Numbered from the stretch's first letter, positions 33,797-43,583 are shown. The stretch is 64,000 nucleotides of DNA from CAYNWT01 sp964485095 (GCA_964485095.1 CAZAIB010000013.1:26194-90193); one strand, 5' to 3'. A program made the numbers and translations. The notes: generated from the letters alone by a model not told the origin.

Positions 33797-35359
33797 ATGA
33801 AACTAAGCCCGGCACGAAAGAAAGCTCTTGGTCTGTTCCTTATCGGCAACCTGTTGCCCGTGTGCTACGTGCTATGGATGTGCTTCAGCGCACCGGCTCC
33901 GATTGTTATCTCTCCAGAAACAACGCTCATCACAGAGCCGCTGACGCCGGATGGTCAGTACGTCGACTATCTCGCGTACCACAAGCAACTCATTGGCGAA
34001 CAAGACCCAAAGGATGACCTGTGGAAAGCGTTGGTGTCACCCAAACGACCGTACGACGAATCCAGCGCATGGGCGATTAGTCAGGTTCCCCGCGTGAGTT
34101 ATCAGGACCCACGTGATGCCATCCATCCAATGGAGAAGACATGGGATGCGAGGCGACTGGAATCAAAACGGCAGCTGGTGAGGTCTCGGGTTCCTTTCAA
34201 CGCCGCTGAGGATCCGGAGTTCGCCGAGACCACCGAAGCAAATGAAGCCTGGTACCAGGCTGTCTTGAATACGGAACCCGGCCCGGTCGGAGTTCGGTGG
34301 GACGACTTTCCAACGGTTGTGATACCGATCACTGAGATGCACCAGGAGTTGTATCGCCGGTTCCAACTCCGCGCATCGCTGGCGTTCGGAGATGGTGACT
34401 TCGAAAAGGCAATCGAGTCATACCGCTTCATCCTGAAAGTGGCCGCACGAGAACGCACAGTGCCCTTCGGGACGAATCAGTTCGTCGGCATCGACATCAC
34501 GCGGGCGGGCACCGACACGGTCTGCTCTGGCATACTGAAGGTGAAACAAGTTCCCGAGAACATCCTGAGAGAACTCGACAACATACGGCCGCCGAATGTC
34601 CCAAACAAAGTGTGGCTTCAGGCGCTAATGCTGGAACGCATCCAGTGGCTCACAGAATTTCAAGAGACGCATCGAAACCGAGCAAGCTCTGGTGAGCATA
34701 GCCAGTACGCCGATGCATTCGGACGCCCCGCAGGAAACTGGTTCGTCAAACGTCTGGACTTCGAAGTGGCAATGGCAGCCACGGCCCAGGCCTACCACGA
34801 TGCCATTGCTCCGTTCCAAATCGAGGACTACCTGGAGAGCATCGCCGCCATGAACAAATTCAACGCCGCTATTGCCACCAAGTGGAAAGGCGTTGGTAAC
34901 ACACAATCGCCCGCCACACTCATGCAGTTGGTAACAGCCGACCATACCGCTCGCGTGTGTCGCGAGGCCGCCCTGATGTACTCAAATATGCGTGCCTACC
35001 CCGCACGCATGCAAAACAACTGGCGACGGTTGCGGCTTACCATCCGTCTACATGTCTACCGATCGAAGCACGGTCGGTGGCCGGATTCATTGGACGAGTT
35101 ACTGAACCTGCCGGGTTGGGAGGCCACAGACCGTGAACTATTCATTGATGCCTTCACCGGCAAACCGTTCAACTATCGTCGAACCGAAGACGGCTTCATT
35201 CTGCAATCGTTCGGCCCCAACAGCGTAGACGACATCCGGGATCAACTACCGACCGACGCCTACGGATGGCGATACAGCATCGGAGACGACGAATTCTGGC
35301 CGTGGCCCCACCCGCGATATCAGATCGACATTTCGCCGCCCCAACCCGCTACTCCTTGA
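33797..35359 (+). CDS. Membrane-anchored protein of unknown function, planctomycete family
   Basis: The 520-residue protein has one N-terminal membrane segment (about 11-30, ALGLFLIGNLLPVCYVLWMC) and a large, mostly helical extracytoplasmic part. The C-terminal ~100 residues (HVYRSKHGRWPDSLDELL, DAFTGKPFNYRRTEDGFIL, SFGPNSVDD) have the pattern seen at the C-termini of many planctomycete proteins resembling type II secretion pseudopilin tails. No catalytic motif was seen. It ends with an 11-base overlap of the convergent scramblase-like gene. There is no strong ribosome site at 33797. Confidence 0.7.
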   Translation: MKLSPARKKALGLFLIGNLLPVCYVLWMCFSAPAPIVISPETTLITEPLTPDGQYVDYLAYHKQLIGEQDPKDDLWKALVSPKRPYDESSAWAISQVPRVSYQDPRDAIHPMEKTWDARRLESKRQLVRSRVPFNAAEDPEFAETTEANEAWYQAVLNTEPGPVGVRWDDFPTVVIPITEMHQELYRRFQLRASLAFGDGDFEKAIESYRFILKVAARERTVPFGTNQFVGIDITRAGTDTVCSGILKVKQVPENILRELDNIRPPNVPNKVWLQALMLERIQWLTEFQETHRNRASSGEHSQYADAFGRPAGNWFVKRLDFEVAMAATAQAYHDAIAPFQIEDYLESIAAMNKFNAAIATKWKGVGNTQSPATLMQLVTADHTARVCREAALMYSNMRAYPARMQNNWRRLRLTIRLHVYRSKHGRWPDSLDELLNLPGWEATDRELFIDAFTGKPFNYRRTEDGFILQSFGPNSVDDIRDQLPTDAYGWRYSIGDDEFWPWPHPRYQIDISPPQPATP

Positions 35360-35936
35360 GTACCAGGTCGATGCAGAACACACTCGCCAGGATCAATTGC
35401 CGCAACGGGTTGTCCGGTGGAACCTCTTCGGAAATCTGCAGCATGTAGTTGTCGGCCGATGTGAACAGTTCTTTCCCCAGACCGCTCCACTTCTTCGTCA
35501 CTCGAGCCAGTTCTTTGTCGCCGGCCAGGAACCGAAAGTCCCAGGACGTCCATTTGCCCTTCAAGCTACACAAAACCTGGTCAGACTGGCCCATCACATC
35601 AAACTTACCGCCAATCGAAAACATCTTCTGTTTGAACCCACCGATACGCTGCTGGTTCTCGTCCAGAACATCAACGTTCGATAGGAACACAGAAATCCCG
35701 CGTTGAACAGTCAACAACTGCGTTCCATCGGCCGCGTCAATGTCCAGCAGGAATGGAGTCATCCGTTTGTAGTCGGTAAACCGCAGCATCTTTGTGAGGG
35801 CTCCAAGTCGCAGCTCGCGACACGTCATGATCACCTCACCCGTGTTGGGGTCGTAGACATCGTAGTTGCTGGCCGCTTTGAACATGCCGACATGTTCTTT
35901 GACGAGGAATTGGTTTTTATTCAGAACAGGATGCAC
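35349..35936 (-). CDS. LURP-one/phospholipid scramblase-related protein
   Basis: The 195-residue protein is a single 12-stranded LOR/scramblase-type barrel. Supporting text: NQFLVKEHVGMFKAASNYDVYDPNTGEVI, FKQKMFSIGGKFDVMGQSD and LARVTKKWSGLGKELFTSADNYML, the last being the strongest family block. Bacterial members are cytoplasmic and uncharacterised; a lipid-scrambling activity should not be assumed. The C-terminal helix (LRQLILASVFCIDLVL) is hydrophobic, as in the family. Confidence 0.88.
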   Translation of the reverse strand: MHPVLNKNQFLVKEHVGMFKAASNYDVYDPNTGEVIMTCRELRLGALTKMLRFTDYKRMTPFLLDIDAADGTQLLTVQRGISVFLSNVDVLDENQQRIGGFKQKMFSIGGKFDVMGQSDQVLCSLKGKWTSWDFRFLAGDKELARVTKKWSGLGKELFTSADNYMLQISEEVPPDNPLRQLILASVFCIDLVLKE

Positions 35937-36031
35937 AGAAACCTCGGCTCGCTTGGGTTAGTAGTACGTTCGGCATGGAACAGGATCTGCTCCTGCAACC
36001 ATGAAGATAAAAGTCAATCAGTCAGCGGACT

Positions 36032-36922
36032 CTACCGATCCGCTCGCTTCAGATCCATGATGACCGGATAGTGGTCGGACAGCGTGTGCGTATTCTTATC
36101 CAGGACCGACCAGGCTTTGACCACACTGCCGGACAACTTCGGATTCGTCAGCACGTAGTCCAGCCGCCGCAGGTCACCGTGTTCGCCTTTCTTTTTGATC
36201 TTCGTGGGAAAGGTTCCCTGAAACTTCTTCCTGAACCGAGCTTCCTGGTCGATGAACCCCGCTTCGGTAAACAACTTCAGCGGTGTGTAATCCAGCTTGC
36301 CTTCGCGCAGGTTCTTCGCCTTGCCCTTCGCGCGTTCGTCAAGACGACCGAAGAAGGGTTCAATGTCTTTAAGCGTCGCGTAGTGCTTCGCGTCCAGCGG
36401 CGAGAACGTGTTGAAGTCGCCGGCAATGATGATGGACGAACCCTTCGGAAGCGTCTTCGCATCCGCAATCAGCAGCTTTGTCTCGCGGATCCGGACTTCC
36501 CAATTGCTGGGATGCAAATGCACGACGTAGATGTAGTAGCCCGCCGTCTGCACTCGCATGAGCCCATGATGAAACCCCTCGCGGAACTTCTTCACGTCGG
36601 TAATCGGCGTAGCTGACGTGACACCAGTCGGGAACCCGTCTTCTTTCAACAAGATCGAATGCCCGTGTTCCCACGCAGCCGCATCTGCCGCGAGCTGTTT
36701 CTCCGTGTACTTGTTGAGTTCCTGTAGAACCACAACATTCGCAGCACGTTCTTTCGTCCATTGCAGCCATTTGTCCTTCCGCTGCGGAACGCGCGTGAAG
36801 CCATACCAAACGTTGTAAGTCACCAGCCGAAAGTCAGCCCCATCGGTGAGTTCATCGGCTGCGGACACAGAACCGCCAGCCACAAGGCAGCAGACAATCA
36901 GAACTGTAATCCTGCTAACCAT
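36032..36922 (-). CDS. Secreted endonuclease/exonuclease/phosphatase family protein
   Basis: About 296 residues from the ATG at 36922 (a GGA is upstream; the longer TTG frame to 36934 is unlikely). A Sec signal (ITVLIVCCLVAGGSVSA) precedes the EEP fold. Visible motifs are LVTYNVWYG, VVVLQEL, YIYVVHLHP, the catalytic IIIAGDFNTFS and the C-terminal LSDHYPVIM with its catalytic His. It should be a metal-dependent hydrolase acting outside the cytoplasm on nucleic acid, phospholipid head groups or inositol phosphates; the substrate is uncertain. It is divergent from the DPP-IV gene. Confidence 0.9.
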   Translation of the reverse strand: MVSRITVLIVCCLVAGGSVSAADELTDGADFRLVTYNVWYGFTRVPQRKDKWLQWTKERAANVVVLQELNKYTEKQLAADAAAWEHGHSILLKEDGFPTGVTSATPITDVKKFREGFHHGLMRVQTAGYYIYVVHLHPSNWEVRIRETKLLIADAKTLPKGSSIIIAGDFNTFSPLDAKHYATLKDIEPFFGRLDERAKGKAKNLREGKLDYTPLKLFTEAGFIDQEARFRKKFQGTFPTKIKKKGEHGDLRRLDYVLTNPKLSGSVVKAWSVLDKNTHTLSDHYPVIMDLKRADR

Positions 36923-37117
36923 CAGACGTTCCAATAAAAATCGAGGACACCGCTGACGTTAGCATGACCCCGAAACGACCTGCAAACAACCGCGCCTTGC
37001 CGTGTCTTCCCCCGTCTTCGGACCCTCTGGACTTTCGAACGTTCTCTTTGGTTCCAGTCCTGGTTAACATCTGGGTTCCTTCCACGCAGACTCAACGACA
37101 CTCCCCCGAGGAATCCC

Positions 37118-39193
37118 ATGCCAACCATTCGGGCTTTCACCACTCTTCTTATCACCGTCACGTTCGTTTCAACGGCGCAGGCTGAACCACAGCGGCGTGC
37201 TCAATCAAGAGCCAGCCTGCCCGGCACTGTCTCAAGAGTGAAGTGGAGCGAGGACGGTAAGTCGGTTTACTTCACCACCGAAGGCAAGCGATACCAGTTT
37301 GACTTCGAAGGAAAAAAGAAGGCACTGGTCACCGGTAAGGAAGCCGGAACTAAAGACGGCGAAGGCAGCGGCGGCCCGGCACGACGACGAAGGTTCGGCG
37401 TAGGGCTGGGATCCGGCAACACCGGCAAGCAACTTGGCCGACCGACACGAGGTCGCCAGCACACGGCGGTTGAATCGCCCGATGGCAAGTGGACCGCAAA
37501 GTACGTCGACTGGAATGTCGTTGTTGAACGCAAGAGTTCCAACGAAACCATAAACGTCACAACGGACGGCAACGAAACGGTCCACTACGGAACAGCCAGT
37601 TGGGTTTACGGCGAAGAACTCAACCAGACCACCGCGATGTGGTGGACGCCGGATTCAAAGAAGCTGCTGTTCTACAAATTCAACGACGAAGGCGTGAAGC
37701 CGTTCTACCTGATCGACGACTGGACGAAGACGGTTACTGAGCTGTATCCCGAGTTCTACCCGAAAGCCGGTGGAACCAACCCTGCCTCAGAGCTGTTGAT
37801 CTACGACTTCGAATCAAAGAAGACCACCAAAGTCAAAGCCGGCGGAAGCGGCGACGAATACCTATTCAACATCCGCGCGACGCCTGGCGACGATCACATC
37901 ATTGTGAACTGGACCGATCGCCTGCAGCGGCACCTGAAGATCTCTGCCATCGATACAGAAACCGGCGAACTGCAAACCATCGTCGAAGAAAAGCAGGACA
38001 CGTTCCAAAAGAACTCGCCGGCAATGCGGTTCCTCAAAGACAACCAGCGTTTCATCTGGCCAACTGAAAAAACCGGCTACACGCACTACGAACTGCGAAA
38101 CCTGGAGGGCAAGCTTCTCAACACACTGACCAAGGGCGAATTCCAAACAGCCAGCGTTGCGTTTGTTGACGAAGACTCCGGCTGGATGGGCGTGACCGCG
38201 TACAGTTCTGAATCCAACCCGTACTACATGCAGTACCACCTGGCGAAGCTGGACGGTTCTGAATTCAAACGAGTCACTTCGACCGACCTGCACCATTCAA
38301 ACTTCAATCTCTCGCCCGACAAGAAATGGCTCATCGCGCAGTACGAAGACGTCAACATCCCGCCAACGACGGCCATCTACAGCACAGCGGACGGGAAGCT
38401 TGTTGCGAAGATCGCAGAAAGTGACCAGTCGAAGCCAGCGAACCTGGCCGAGTGGTTTACCTTTAAGTCTGACGATGGCAAGTTCGACATCTACGCGATT
38501 CTGTACAAGCCAAAGTACTTCGACGAGAAACGTCAGTACCCGGTCATCAACGCTTTGTACGGTGGACCAGGAACAACCGAGTTCCGCCAGACCTACGTCT
38601 CCAGCGAACGCGCGGAATGTCGTCAGGGTTACCTGGTCGCCAAGGTCAACAACCGTGGAACCGGCCGACGTGGCAAGGCGTTTGAAACCGCGACTTACAT
38701 GAAGCTGGGTGATGTCGATATTCAGGACCACGCCGACGCCATGAGACTACTGGCGGCCAGGCCATACGTGGACGGCAAGCGCATCGGTATTGTCGGCCAC
38801 TCCTACGGCGGCTACATGGCGGCAATGGGAGCCTGCAAGTTCCCGGACGTCTACGCTGCCACGGTTGTTCGAGCCGGAGTCACACACTGGAAGAACTACG
38901 ACACGATTTACACAGAACGCTACATGGCCACACCACAGGTTAACCCGGACGGTTACGAAAACGGTTCGGTCATGAAGTACGCGAAGAACCTGAAAGCCAA
39001 AATGGTCATCATGCACGGCATGCGAGATGACAACGTGCACCCCAACAACGCGTTCCAGCTAATCCAGGCACTCGACAAGGCTGGCGTCAAATACGAAAGC
39101 CGCTTCTGGCCACTCGCCGGGCACGGACTAGGCAGAGGCCTAATGGATACGCAGAATGAGTTCTTCGAACGGACTCTCAAGCCAGGCACCTAA
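37118..39193 (+). CDS. Secreted dipeptidyl peptidase IV-type S9 peptidase
   Basis: The 691-residue enzyme has a Sec signal (TTLLITVTFVSTAQA) and a GAGGA ribosome site. The N-terminal beta-propeller (about 30-430) contains DPP-IV blocks such as WVYGEELNQTTAMWWTPDSKKL. The C-terminal alpha/beta-hydrolase has the triad Ser562 (VGHSYGGYMAAM), Asp638 (HGMRDDNVHP) and His669 (LAGHGLGRG). It should cleave Xaa-Pro or similar N-terminal dipeptides in the periplasm. A Lys/Arg/Gly-rich insert (about 75-115) follows the first propeller strands. A small membrane protein gene follows after 46 bases. Confidence 0.95.
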   Translation: MPTIRAFTTLLITVTFVSTAQAEPQRRAQSRASLPGTVSRVKWSEDGKSVYFTTEGKRYQFDFEGKKKALVTGKEAGTKDGEGSGGPARRRRFGVGLGSGNTGKQLGRPTRGRQHTAVESPDGKWTAKYVDWNVVVERKSSNETINVTTDGNETVHYGTASWVYGEELNQTTAMWWTPDSKKLLFYKFNDEGVKPFYLIDDWTKTVTELYPEFYPKAGGTNPASELLIYDFESKKTTKVKAGGSGDEYLFNIRATPGDDHIIVNWTDRLQRHLKISAIDTETGELQTIVEEKQDTFQKNSPAMRFLKDNQRFIWPTEKTGYTHYELRNLEGKLLNTLTKGEFQTASVAFVDEDSGWMGVTAYSSESNPYYMQYHLAKLDGSEFKRVTSTDLHHSNFNLSPDKKWLIAQYEDVNIPPTTAIYSTADGKLVAKIAESDQSKPANLAEWFTFKSDDGKFDIYAILYKPKYFDEKRQYPVINALYGGPGTTEFRQTYVSSERAECRQGYLVAKVNNRGTGRRGKAFETATYMKLGDVDIQDHADAMRLLAARPYVDGKRIGIVGHSYGGYMAAMGACKFPDVYAATVVRAGVTHWKNYDTIYTERYMATPQVNPDGYENGSVMKYAKNLKAKMVIMHGMRDDNVHPNNAFQLIQALDKAGVKYESRFWPLAGHGLGRGLMDTQNEFFERTLKPGT

Positions 39194-39239
39194 CCAAAAA
39201 CCGAACGCCACGCAACAACCTGACACAAAGGGAACACAC

Positions 39240-39500
39240 ATGGCGACAACCGACCACCGTGCTTTCGATCAATCAGCCGCTGGCGAAGCAGATTATGTCG
39301 GCGCAGCTTCGAAGCGTCTCTGCACAGAGAACGTGCTCCTGGCCGCAGCGCTGTTCCTGGCATGGAACGCGATGGACTACCGTACGTCAGATTCCCTCAC
39401 ATATAGCCTTTGCGCATTAGCAGGCGTGTGCGTGGTGTGTGCCACCTATCTCAAATCGCTCCGAATGAGACAGTCGGCAGAAGATGCAAAGACTGAGTGA
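39240..39500 (+). CDS. Small two-helix membrane protein, unknown function
   Basis: The 86-residue product (start ATG at 39240 with AAAGGGAA upstream; the frame extends back to 39156 inside the DPP-IV gene) has two hydrophobic segments at about 31-45 (ENVLLAAALFLAWNAM) and 52-70 (TYSLCALAGVCVVCATYL) and a basic tail. No family is recognised. It may be translated together with the DPP-IV gene. A four-hairpin array directly follows its stop. Confidence 0.55.
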   Translation: MATTDHRAFDQSAAGEADYVGAASKRLCTENVLLAAALFLAWNAMDYRTSDSLTYSLCALAGVCVVCATYLKSLRMRQSAEDAKTE

Positions 39501-39504
39501 CTGC

Positions 39505-39621
39505 GGCGCCATCAGGGCGCCGTAGCGGCTATGTCGCCGAACACTCCGTGTTCGGTCCCGACCCGGAACCGGACTCGGAGAGTCCGGTGACTTAGCAAGC
39601 CGAGTCAGGGCCTGATTCGGC
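39505..39621. repeat. Four tandem perfect or near-perfect hairpins
   Basis: Hairpin 1: 39505-39521 (GGCGCC arms). Hairpin 2: 39537-39555 (CCGAACAC/GTGTTCGG). Hairpin 3: 39568-39588 (ACCGGACTC/GAGTCCGGT). Hairpin 4: 39599-39621 (GCCGAGTCAGG/CCTGATTCGGC, one G-T pair). They fill 117 bases directly after a stop codon, with short spacers and no T tracts. They could be a structured RNA, a compound terminator or a repeat. Confidence 0.8.
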
Positions 39622-39741
39622 TACATTTCTGACTGCTGCGTGTGAAGATGCTGAATCAAAGTCGCGCTTCGAGTTGGGTGCGGCGCGTGGTACCATAGGC
39701 CTCTCCAGAGCCCTCCCTCCTCAGTATCGGACACCTTCCGG

Positions 39742-41799
39742 ATGCCCCGCGCCAGCGTCTTGATTCTTCTATCACTGATATGGCCCCCGGGTTCCGAATC
39801 TCTCGCCCAACAAACCGATCCATTCACAAGGCTCATCGCTCCAGCGTTCAAAGAACACTGTCTCAAGTGCCATGGTGCAACGGACGAAGCTGAAGGCGAC
39901 GTGAACCTGAAGCAATTGACTTCAGACAGCCTCAGCAAAAACCCGGAACTCCTGCAGCAACTCATTCGTGCGCTGGACCTTCGGGAGATGCCGCCGGAGG
40001 ACGAACCACAACTACCAGCCAACACACGTTCGCAGTTACTGACGGAACTCCGCAAGACACTCCACGCGAGCACCGACAGCCAATTGGCTGCCGCCGCGCC
40101 AATTCGGCGGATGAATCGGTTCCAATACAACAATGCGGTGACTGATCTTTTCAATTTGAAATGCATCGTCTTCACGCTGCCCGAACGCACAATGCGCGTG
40201 CACAAGAATTACTTCCGCCCGGAAACCGGAAAGATGGCCGACGTGGTCACGGTTGGAAACCGACCGCTGGGTAAGTCGCAGATGATTGAACCGCGCCTCG
40301 CTGGCGTCGCCGCGTTCCCTCAGGATCTTCGAGCAGAACACGGATACGACAACCGGGGCGACCATCTATCACTCTCGCCGCTGCTCATGGAATCGTTTCT
40401 CAAGCTGGGTCAGTCGATCACCCAAAGCCCCGACTTCAAAAAAAAGAACGTTGGAATCTGGACGACATTCTTTGCTGAACCCAAAGCAGACAGCGACCGA
40501 AAAACCGAACTGCAAAACCGACTGACACCGTTTCTGTCTCGAGCGTTCCGGCGTCCGATCGACCAGGCGACCGTGACTCGATACGTCACCTTCGCAGAAC
40601 AGCTGGTGGAGTCAGGCGTCTCGTTTACAAACGCCATGAAAAGCGTCGCAGCAGCCACAATCGCATCTCCAAAATTCCTGTATCTCTACGACAATTCAGC
40701 AGCCGCTCCAGAGACCCCAACAGACTTCGAACTCGCATCGCGACTCTCGTTCTTCCTGTGGAGCACCCTGCCCGACCGCGAACTACTGGACCTGGCCGCG
40801 ACCGGAAAACTGCGAGAACCGGATGTGCTCGAAGCCCAGTTCAATCGGATGCTGAAGGACCGCAAACTCAAACGATTCTGCGACAGTTTCCCCGCGCAGT
40901 GGTTGCAACTGGATCGGCTGATCTCGTCAGTACCAAACCGCAAACAGTACCCGGGTTTCTACTTCCTCAAGTACCGCGACAGTATGCACATGATGCTGGA
41001 ACCACTGTTGCTGTTCGAAACCGTCCTGATCGAGAACCAACCGATCACGCAGTTCATCGACTCCGACTTCACGTACCGTTCGGGGCTGCTGGAAGAAGCG
41101 TACGGCCCACTGGCCAGTTCATCAAAGAAGGCAAAGAAACAACGCGGTGGCGTCACGGCTCTAAAGTTCCACCGCGTTCCTGTCGAAGATCGCCGCAACG
41201 GAGGACTCATCACAAACGCAGCCGTGATGACAATGACGTCCGGCCCCGAACGCACGCAGCCCATCACCCGCGGCGCGTGGATTGCCGGAGTAATTTTCAA
41301 CAACCCACCTGAACCACCACCGGCCAATGTCCCCGCCCTGGACGAAAAGCCGCCCGAAGCCGAAGCGCACCTCACACTCCGCGAACGGCTTGCAATGCAC
41401 CGCAAACGATCCGACTGCCGAGGTTGCCACGAACAGATCGACCCACTCGGCTTCGCCCTGGAGAACTACAACCCCATCGGTGTTTGGCGTGATAAGTACG
41501 ACAACGACCGCGATGTCGACGTGTCCGGCACGCTGTTCCATCAACACGACTTCAAAGACGTCGTGCAGTTCAAGGACGCGATTCTGGCTGAGAAAGATCG
41601 GTTCACGCGAGGACTTGCCGGACACCTGTTGTCGTACGCACTGGCCCGAGAACTCACACCATCCGACCAATTGCCGCTGGACAAGATCGCCGCCGCGACG
41701 GCCGACGATGACTATCGAATACAAACCCTGCTAAAGCAGGTTATCCTGAGTAAACCGTTTCTCAACCACGCAAACACACCAGCTGTCGCGGATAAGTAA
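39742..41799 (+). CDS. PSCyt-type cytochrome with DUF1587-DUF1595-DUF1592-DUF1588-DUF1585
   Basis: The 685-residue protein follows the planctomycete domain order: a signal (VLILLSLIWPPGSESLAQ), a PSCyt1-like heme domain with Cys40-x2-Cys43-His44 (HCLKCHG), DUF1587 (about 110-170, RMNRFQYNNAVTDLF), DUF1592 (about 310-440, LASRLSFFLWSTLPDREL), DUF1588 (about 460-590, with CRGCH at 559-563 in CRGCHEQIDPLGFALENYNP) and DUF1585 (about 600-675). Such proteins are secreted, probably diheme, and paired with a Tat-exported DUF1552 protein, which follows here after 156 bases. Their biochemical role, presumably oxidative breakdown of polysaccharide or another polymer, is not established. Confidence 0.93.
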   Translation: MPRASVLILLSLIWPPGSESLAQQTDPFTRLIAPAFKEHCLKCHGATDEAEGDVNLKQLTSDSLSKNPELLQQLIRALDLREMPPEDEPQLPANTRSQLLTELRKTLHASTDSQLAAAAPIRRMNRFQYNNAVTDLFNLKCIVFTLPERTMRVHKNYFRPETGKMADVVTVGNRPLGKSQMIEPRLAGVAAFPQDLRAEHGYDNRGDHLSLSPLLMESFLKLGQSITQSPDFKKKNVGIWTTFFAEPKADSDRKTELQNRLTPFLSRAFRRPIDQATVTRYVTFAEQLVESGVSFTNAMKSVAAATIASPKFLYLYDNSAAAPETPTDFELASRLSFFLWSTLPDRELLDLAATGKLREPDVLEAQFNRMLKDRKLKRFCDSFPAQWLQLDRLISSVPNRKQYPGFYFLKYRDSMHMMLEPLLLFETVLIENQPITQFIDSDFTYRSGLLEEAYGPLASSSKKAKKQRGGVTALKFHRVPVEDRRNGGLITNAAVMTMTSGPERTQPITRGAWIAGVIFNNPPEPPPANVPALDEKPPEAEAHLTLRERLAMHRKRSDCRGCHEQIDPLGFALENYNPIGVWRDKYDNDRDVDVSGTLFHQHDFKDVVQFKDAILAEKDRFTRGLAGHLLSYALARELTPSDQLPLDKIAAATADDDYRIQTLLKQVILSKPFLNHANTPAVADK

Positions 41800-41870
41800 C
41801 GACGAACCTGCTGAAGCGTCGATAATCTAAGTATCCCCCCCGGAAATCTCCTCAACCGCCGACAAAGAAG

Positions 41871-41919
41871 TCCGCGCAAACTTCAGACTTGGAGATTCCT
41901 TGTTGGATATTGGATATTC
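41871..41919. repeat. Direct repeat copy A flanking the DUF1552 gene
   Basis: 49 bases sharing GACTTGGAGATTCCTTGTTG and the downstream GGATATTGGATATTC with 43422-43471. It lies in the 156-base gap before the DUF1552 gene. Confidence 0.85.
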
Positions 41920-41955
41920 AAAACAGAAGATCGCCGGACCAATGAGCCCGCAACC

Positions 41956-43305
41956 ATGAGAACCACCTCCAGAAGAACCTTCCTCCGCGGCATCGGCGGC
42001 GCAGCCCTCGCGCTGCCATGGATGGAAAGCATCAGCACTGCCGCCGCAACCAAAGCCATCCCCCAACGGATGGCTCACTTCTACGTACCCATCGGAGTCG
42101 TCCGGCGCGGATTCTTTCCGGGCGAAGCCAACGACATCATCCCCAAGGGTAACCTTGGCAACGTCATGAAGTCGCTGGGTAAGCAGGATCCGAATTTCGC
42201 AGTCAAGCCGCTGGCCGAACTCACTCCAACCATGCAACCGCTGGAGAAGTTCAAACAGAAGATCAACCTGATCACCGGCATGGATCGCACCTTCCAGCAA
42301 GGCACCGACGTCCACGCCCAATGCGCATCCTGTTACCTAAGCAGTGCGCCGCCTTACACGATCAAGGGAACCGCGTGGCCGCTGGATAGAACGCTGGACC
42401 ATCTGGTTGCCGATCACGTGGGCAAGACAACACCGTTTGCCACGCTTGAATTCAGCTGCAACAGTCACCGCGACAATAAAGAATCAATCTACTTCGACAA
42501 CATCTCGTGGTACGGAACCGGCCATTTGGCTCCATCCATCCGCAACCCGCGGAAGATGTACCACCGATTGTTCTCCACCAAAGAAGCCGACCGCTATCGC
42601 GATATCACCGATTTGGTTCTCGAAGATGCCCGCTCCATGAAGAAGGATCTGGGGCAGAACGACCGGCAGAAGTTTGCCGAGTACTTTGATTCCATCCGCA
42701 CCATCGAAACGCAGATGGATCGTTTGGAAAAAATGCGATCGGAACTCGCCAAAGTCAGCTTCGAAGAACCACCTGAAGCCTACCTCCCGCGCGGCGAATA
42801 CATCCGGCTCATGGGCGACCTAATGGTGGTCGCTTTGCAGACCGGACTCACCAACGTGACCACATTCATGGTTGGGCCAGAACGCTGGGACACGCCGTAC
42901 AAATTCGAAGGTCTGTTCGACAAGCCGCGCAGCCATCACAAGATGTCACACAACCAAACCAAAACGGTTGACGATCTGTTGAAGGTCGACCTGTTCCACA
43001 TGCAGCAGTTTGCGTATCTGGTTGAGAAGATGGACGCCATCGAACAAGCAGACGGAACCTCACTGCTGGACAATACGCTGTTTACCTACGGTTCCGGCCT
43101 CGGCGACGGTTCGACGCACCAATACAACGACCTCCCGATCATCGTTGCGGGTGGCGGCAAAGGCGTCACTTCAGGCCAACACATCAACATGCCCGAAGGC
43201 ACACCACTTGCCAACCTGTGGCTGACGCAAGCTCGCATGATGGGTCTGCAAATGGAACGCTTTGCGGATAGCACCGGAACCATTGATACGCTGGTGCGTG
43301 GGTGA
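41956..43305 (+). CDS. Tat-exported DUF1552 protein
   Basis: The 449-residue protein has a twin-arginine signal (TSRRTFLRGIGGAALALPW) and the DUF1552 blocks RMAHFYVPIGVVRRGFFPG, ITGMDRTFQQGTDVHAQC and LFTYGSGLGDGSTHQYNDLP. Tat export implies folding, possibly with a cofactor, before translocation. It is the standard partner of the preceding PSCyt/DUF1592 protein and is probably cotranscribed with it. A 50-base repeat lies on each side of the gene. Confidence 0.93.
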   Translation: MRTTSRRTFLRGIGGAALALPWMESISTAAATKAIPQRMAHFYVPIGVVRRGFFPGEANDIIPKGNLGNVMKSLGKQDPNFAVKPLAELTPTMQPLEKFKQKINLITGMDRTFQQGTDVHAQCASCYLSSAPPYTIKGTAWPLDRTLDHLVADHVGKTTPFATLEFSCNSHRDNKESIYFDNISWYGTGHLAPSIRNPRKMYHRLFSTKEADRYRDITDLVLEDARSMKKDLGQNDRQKFAEYFDSIRTIETQMDRLEKMRSELAKVSFEEPPEAYLPRGEYIRLMGDLMVVALQTGLTNVTTFMVGPERWDTPYKFEGLFDKPRSHHKMSHNQTKTVDDLLKVDLFHMQQFAYLVEKMDAIEQADGTSLLDNTLFTYGSGLGDGSTHQYNDLPIIVAGGGKGVTSGQHINMPEGTPLANLWLTQARMMGLQMERFADSTGTIDTLVRG

Positions 43306-43362
43306 AGGCGCAACTGCCGATTGTTTCTCTGCCAAACCGGACAGTGTTGAGCGTTCGAGTTT

Positions 43363-43471
43363 GAATATCCAATCTCGAACAAGGAATCTCCAAGTTTGAA
43401 GTTTGCGCGGTCGCAAGCATGTCCGCGCAACACTTGAGACTTGGAGATTCCTTGTTGGATATTGGATATTC
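43363..43471. repeat. Inverted repeat with copy B of the DUF1552-flanking repeat
   Basis: The left arm (from 43363, GAATATCCAATCTCGAACAA then GGAATCTCCAAG) pairs with the right arm 43422-43471, centred near GCAAGC at about 43413. The right arm is a second copy of 41871-41919 with one inserted base. It is a REP-like element after the DUF1552 stop. Confidence 0.85.
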
Positions 43472-43529
43472 CGCGCCCCGCAGCATGAGCCACGCCCGTA
43501 AAAGCACATGTCACCCGCGCGCGGCGCGT

Positions 43530-43559
43530 AAAAAAGCACGAGCCCAAAAGAGCTCGTGC
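43530..43559 (-). terminator. Rho-independent terminator of the PQQ/CBM-type gene
   Basis: On the minus strand, the stem GCACGAGC/GCTCGTGC with an eight-base loop is followed by TTTTTT. It begins 25 bases downstream of the stop at 43584. Confidence 0.88.
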
Positions 43560-43583
43560 CAATTCACCCAGGCAATTTTCCGC

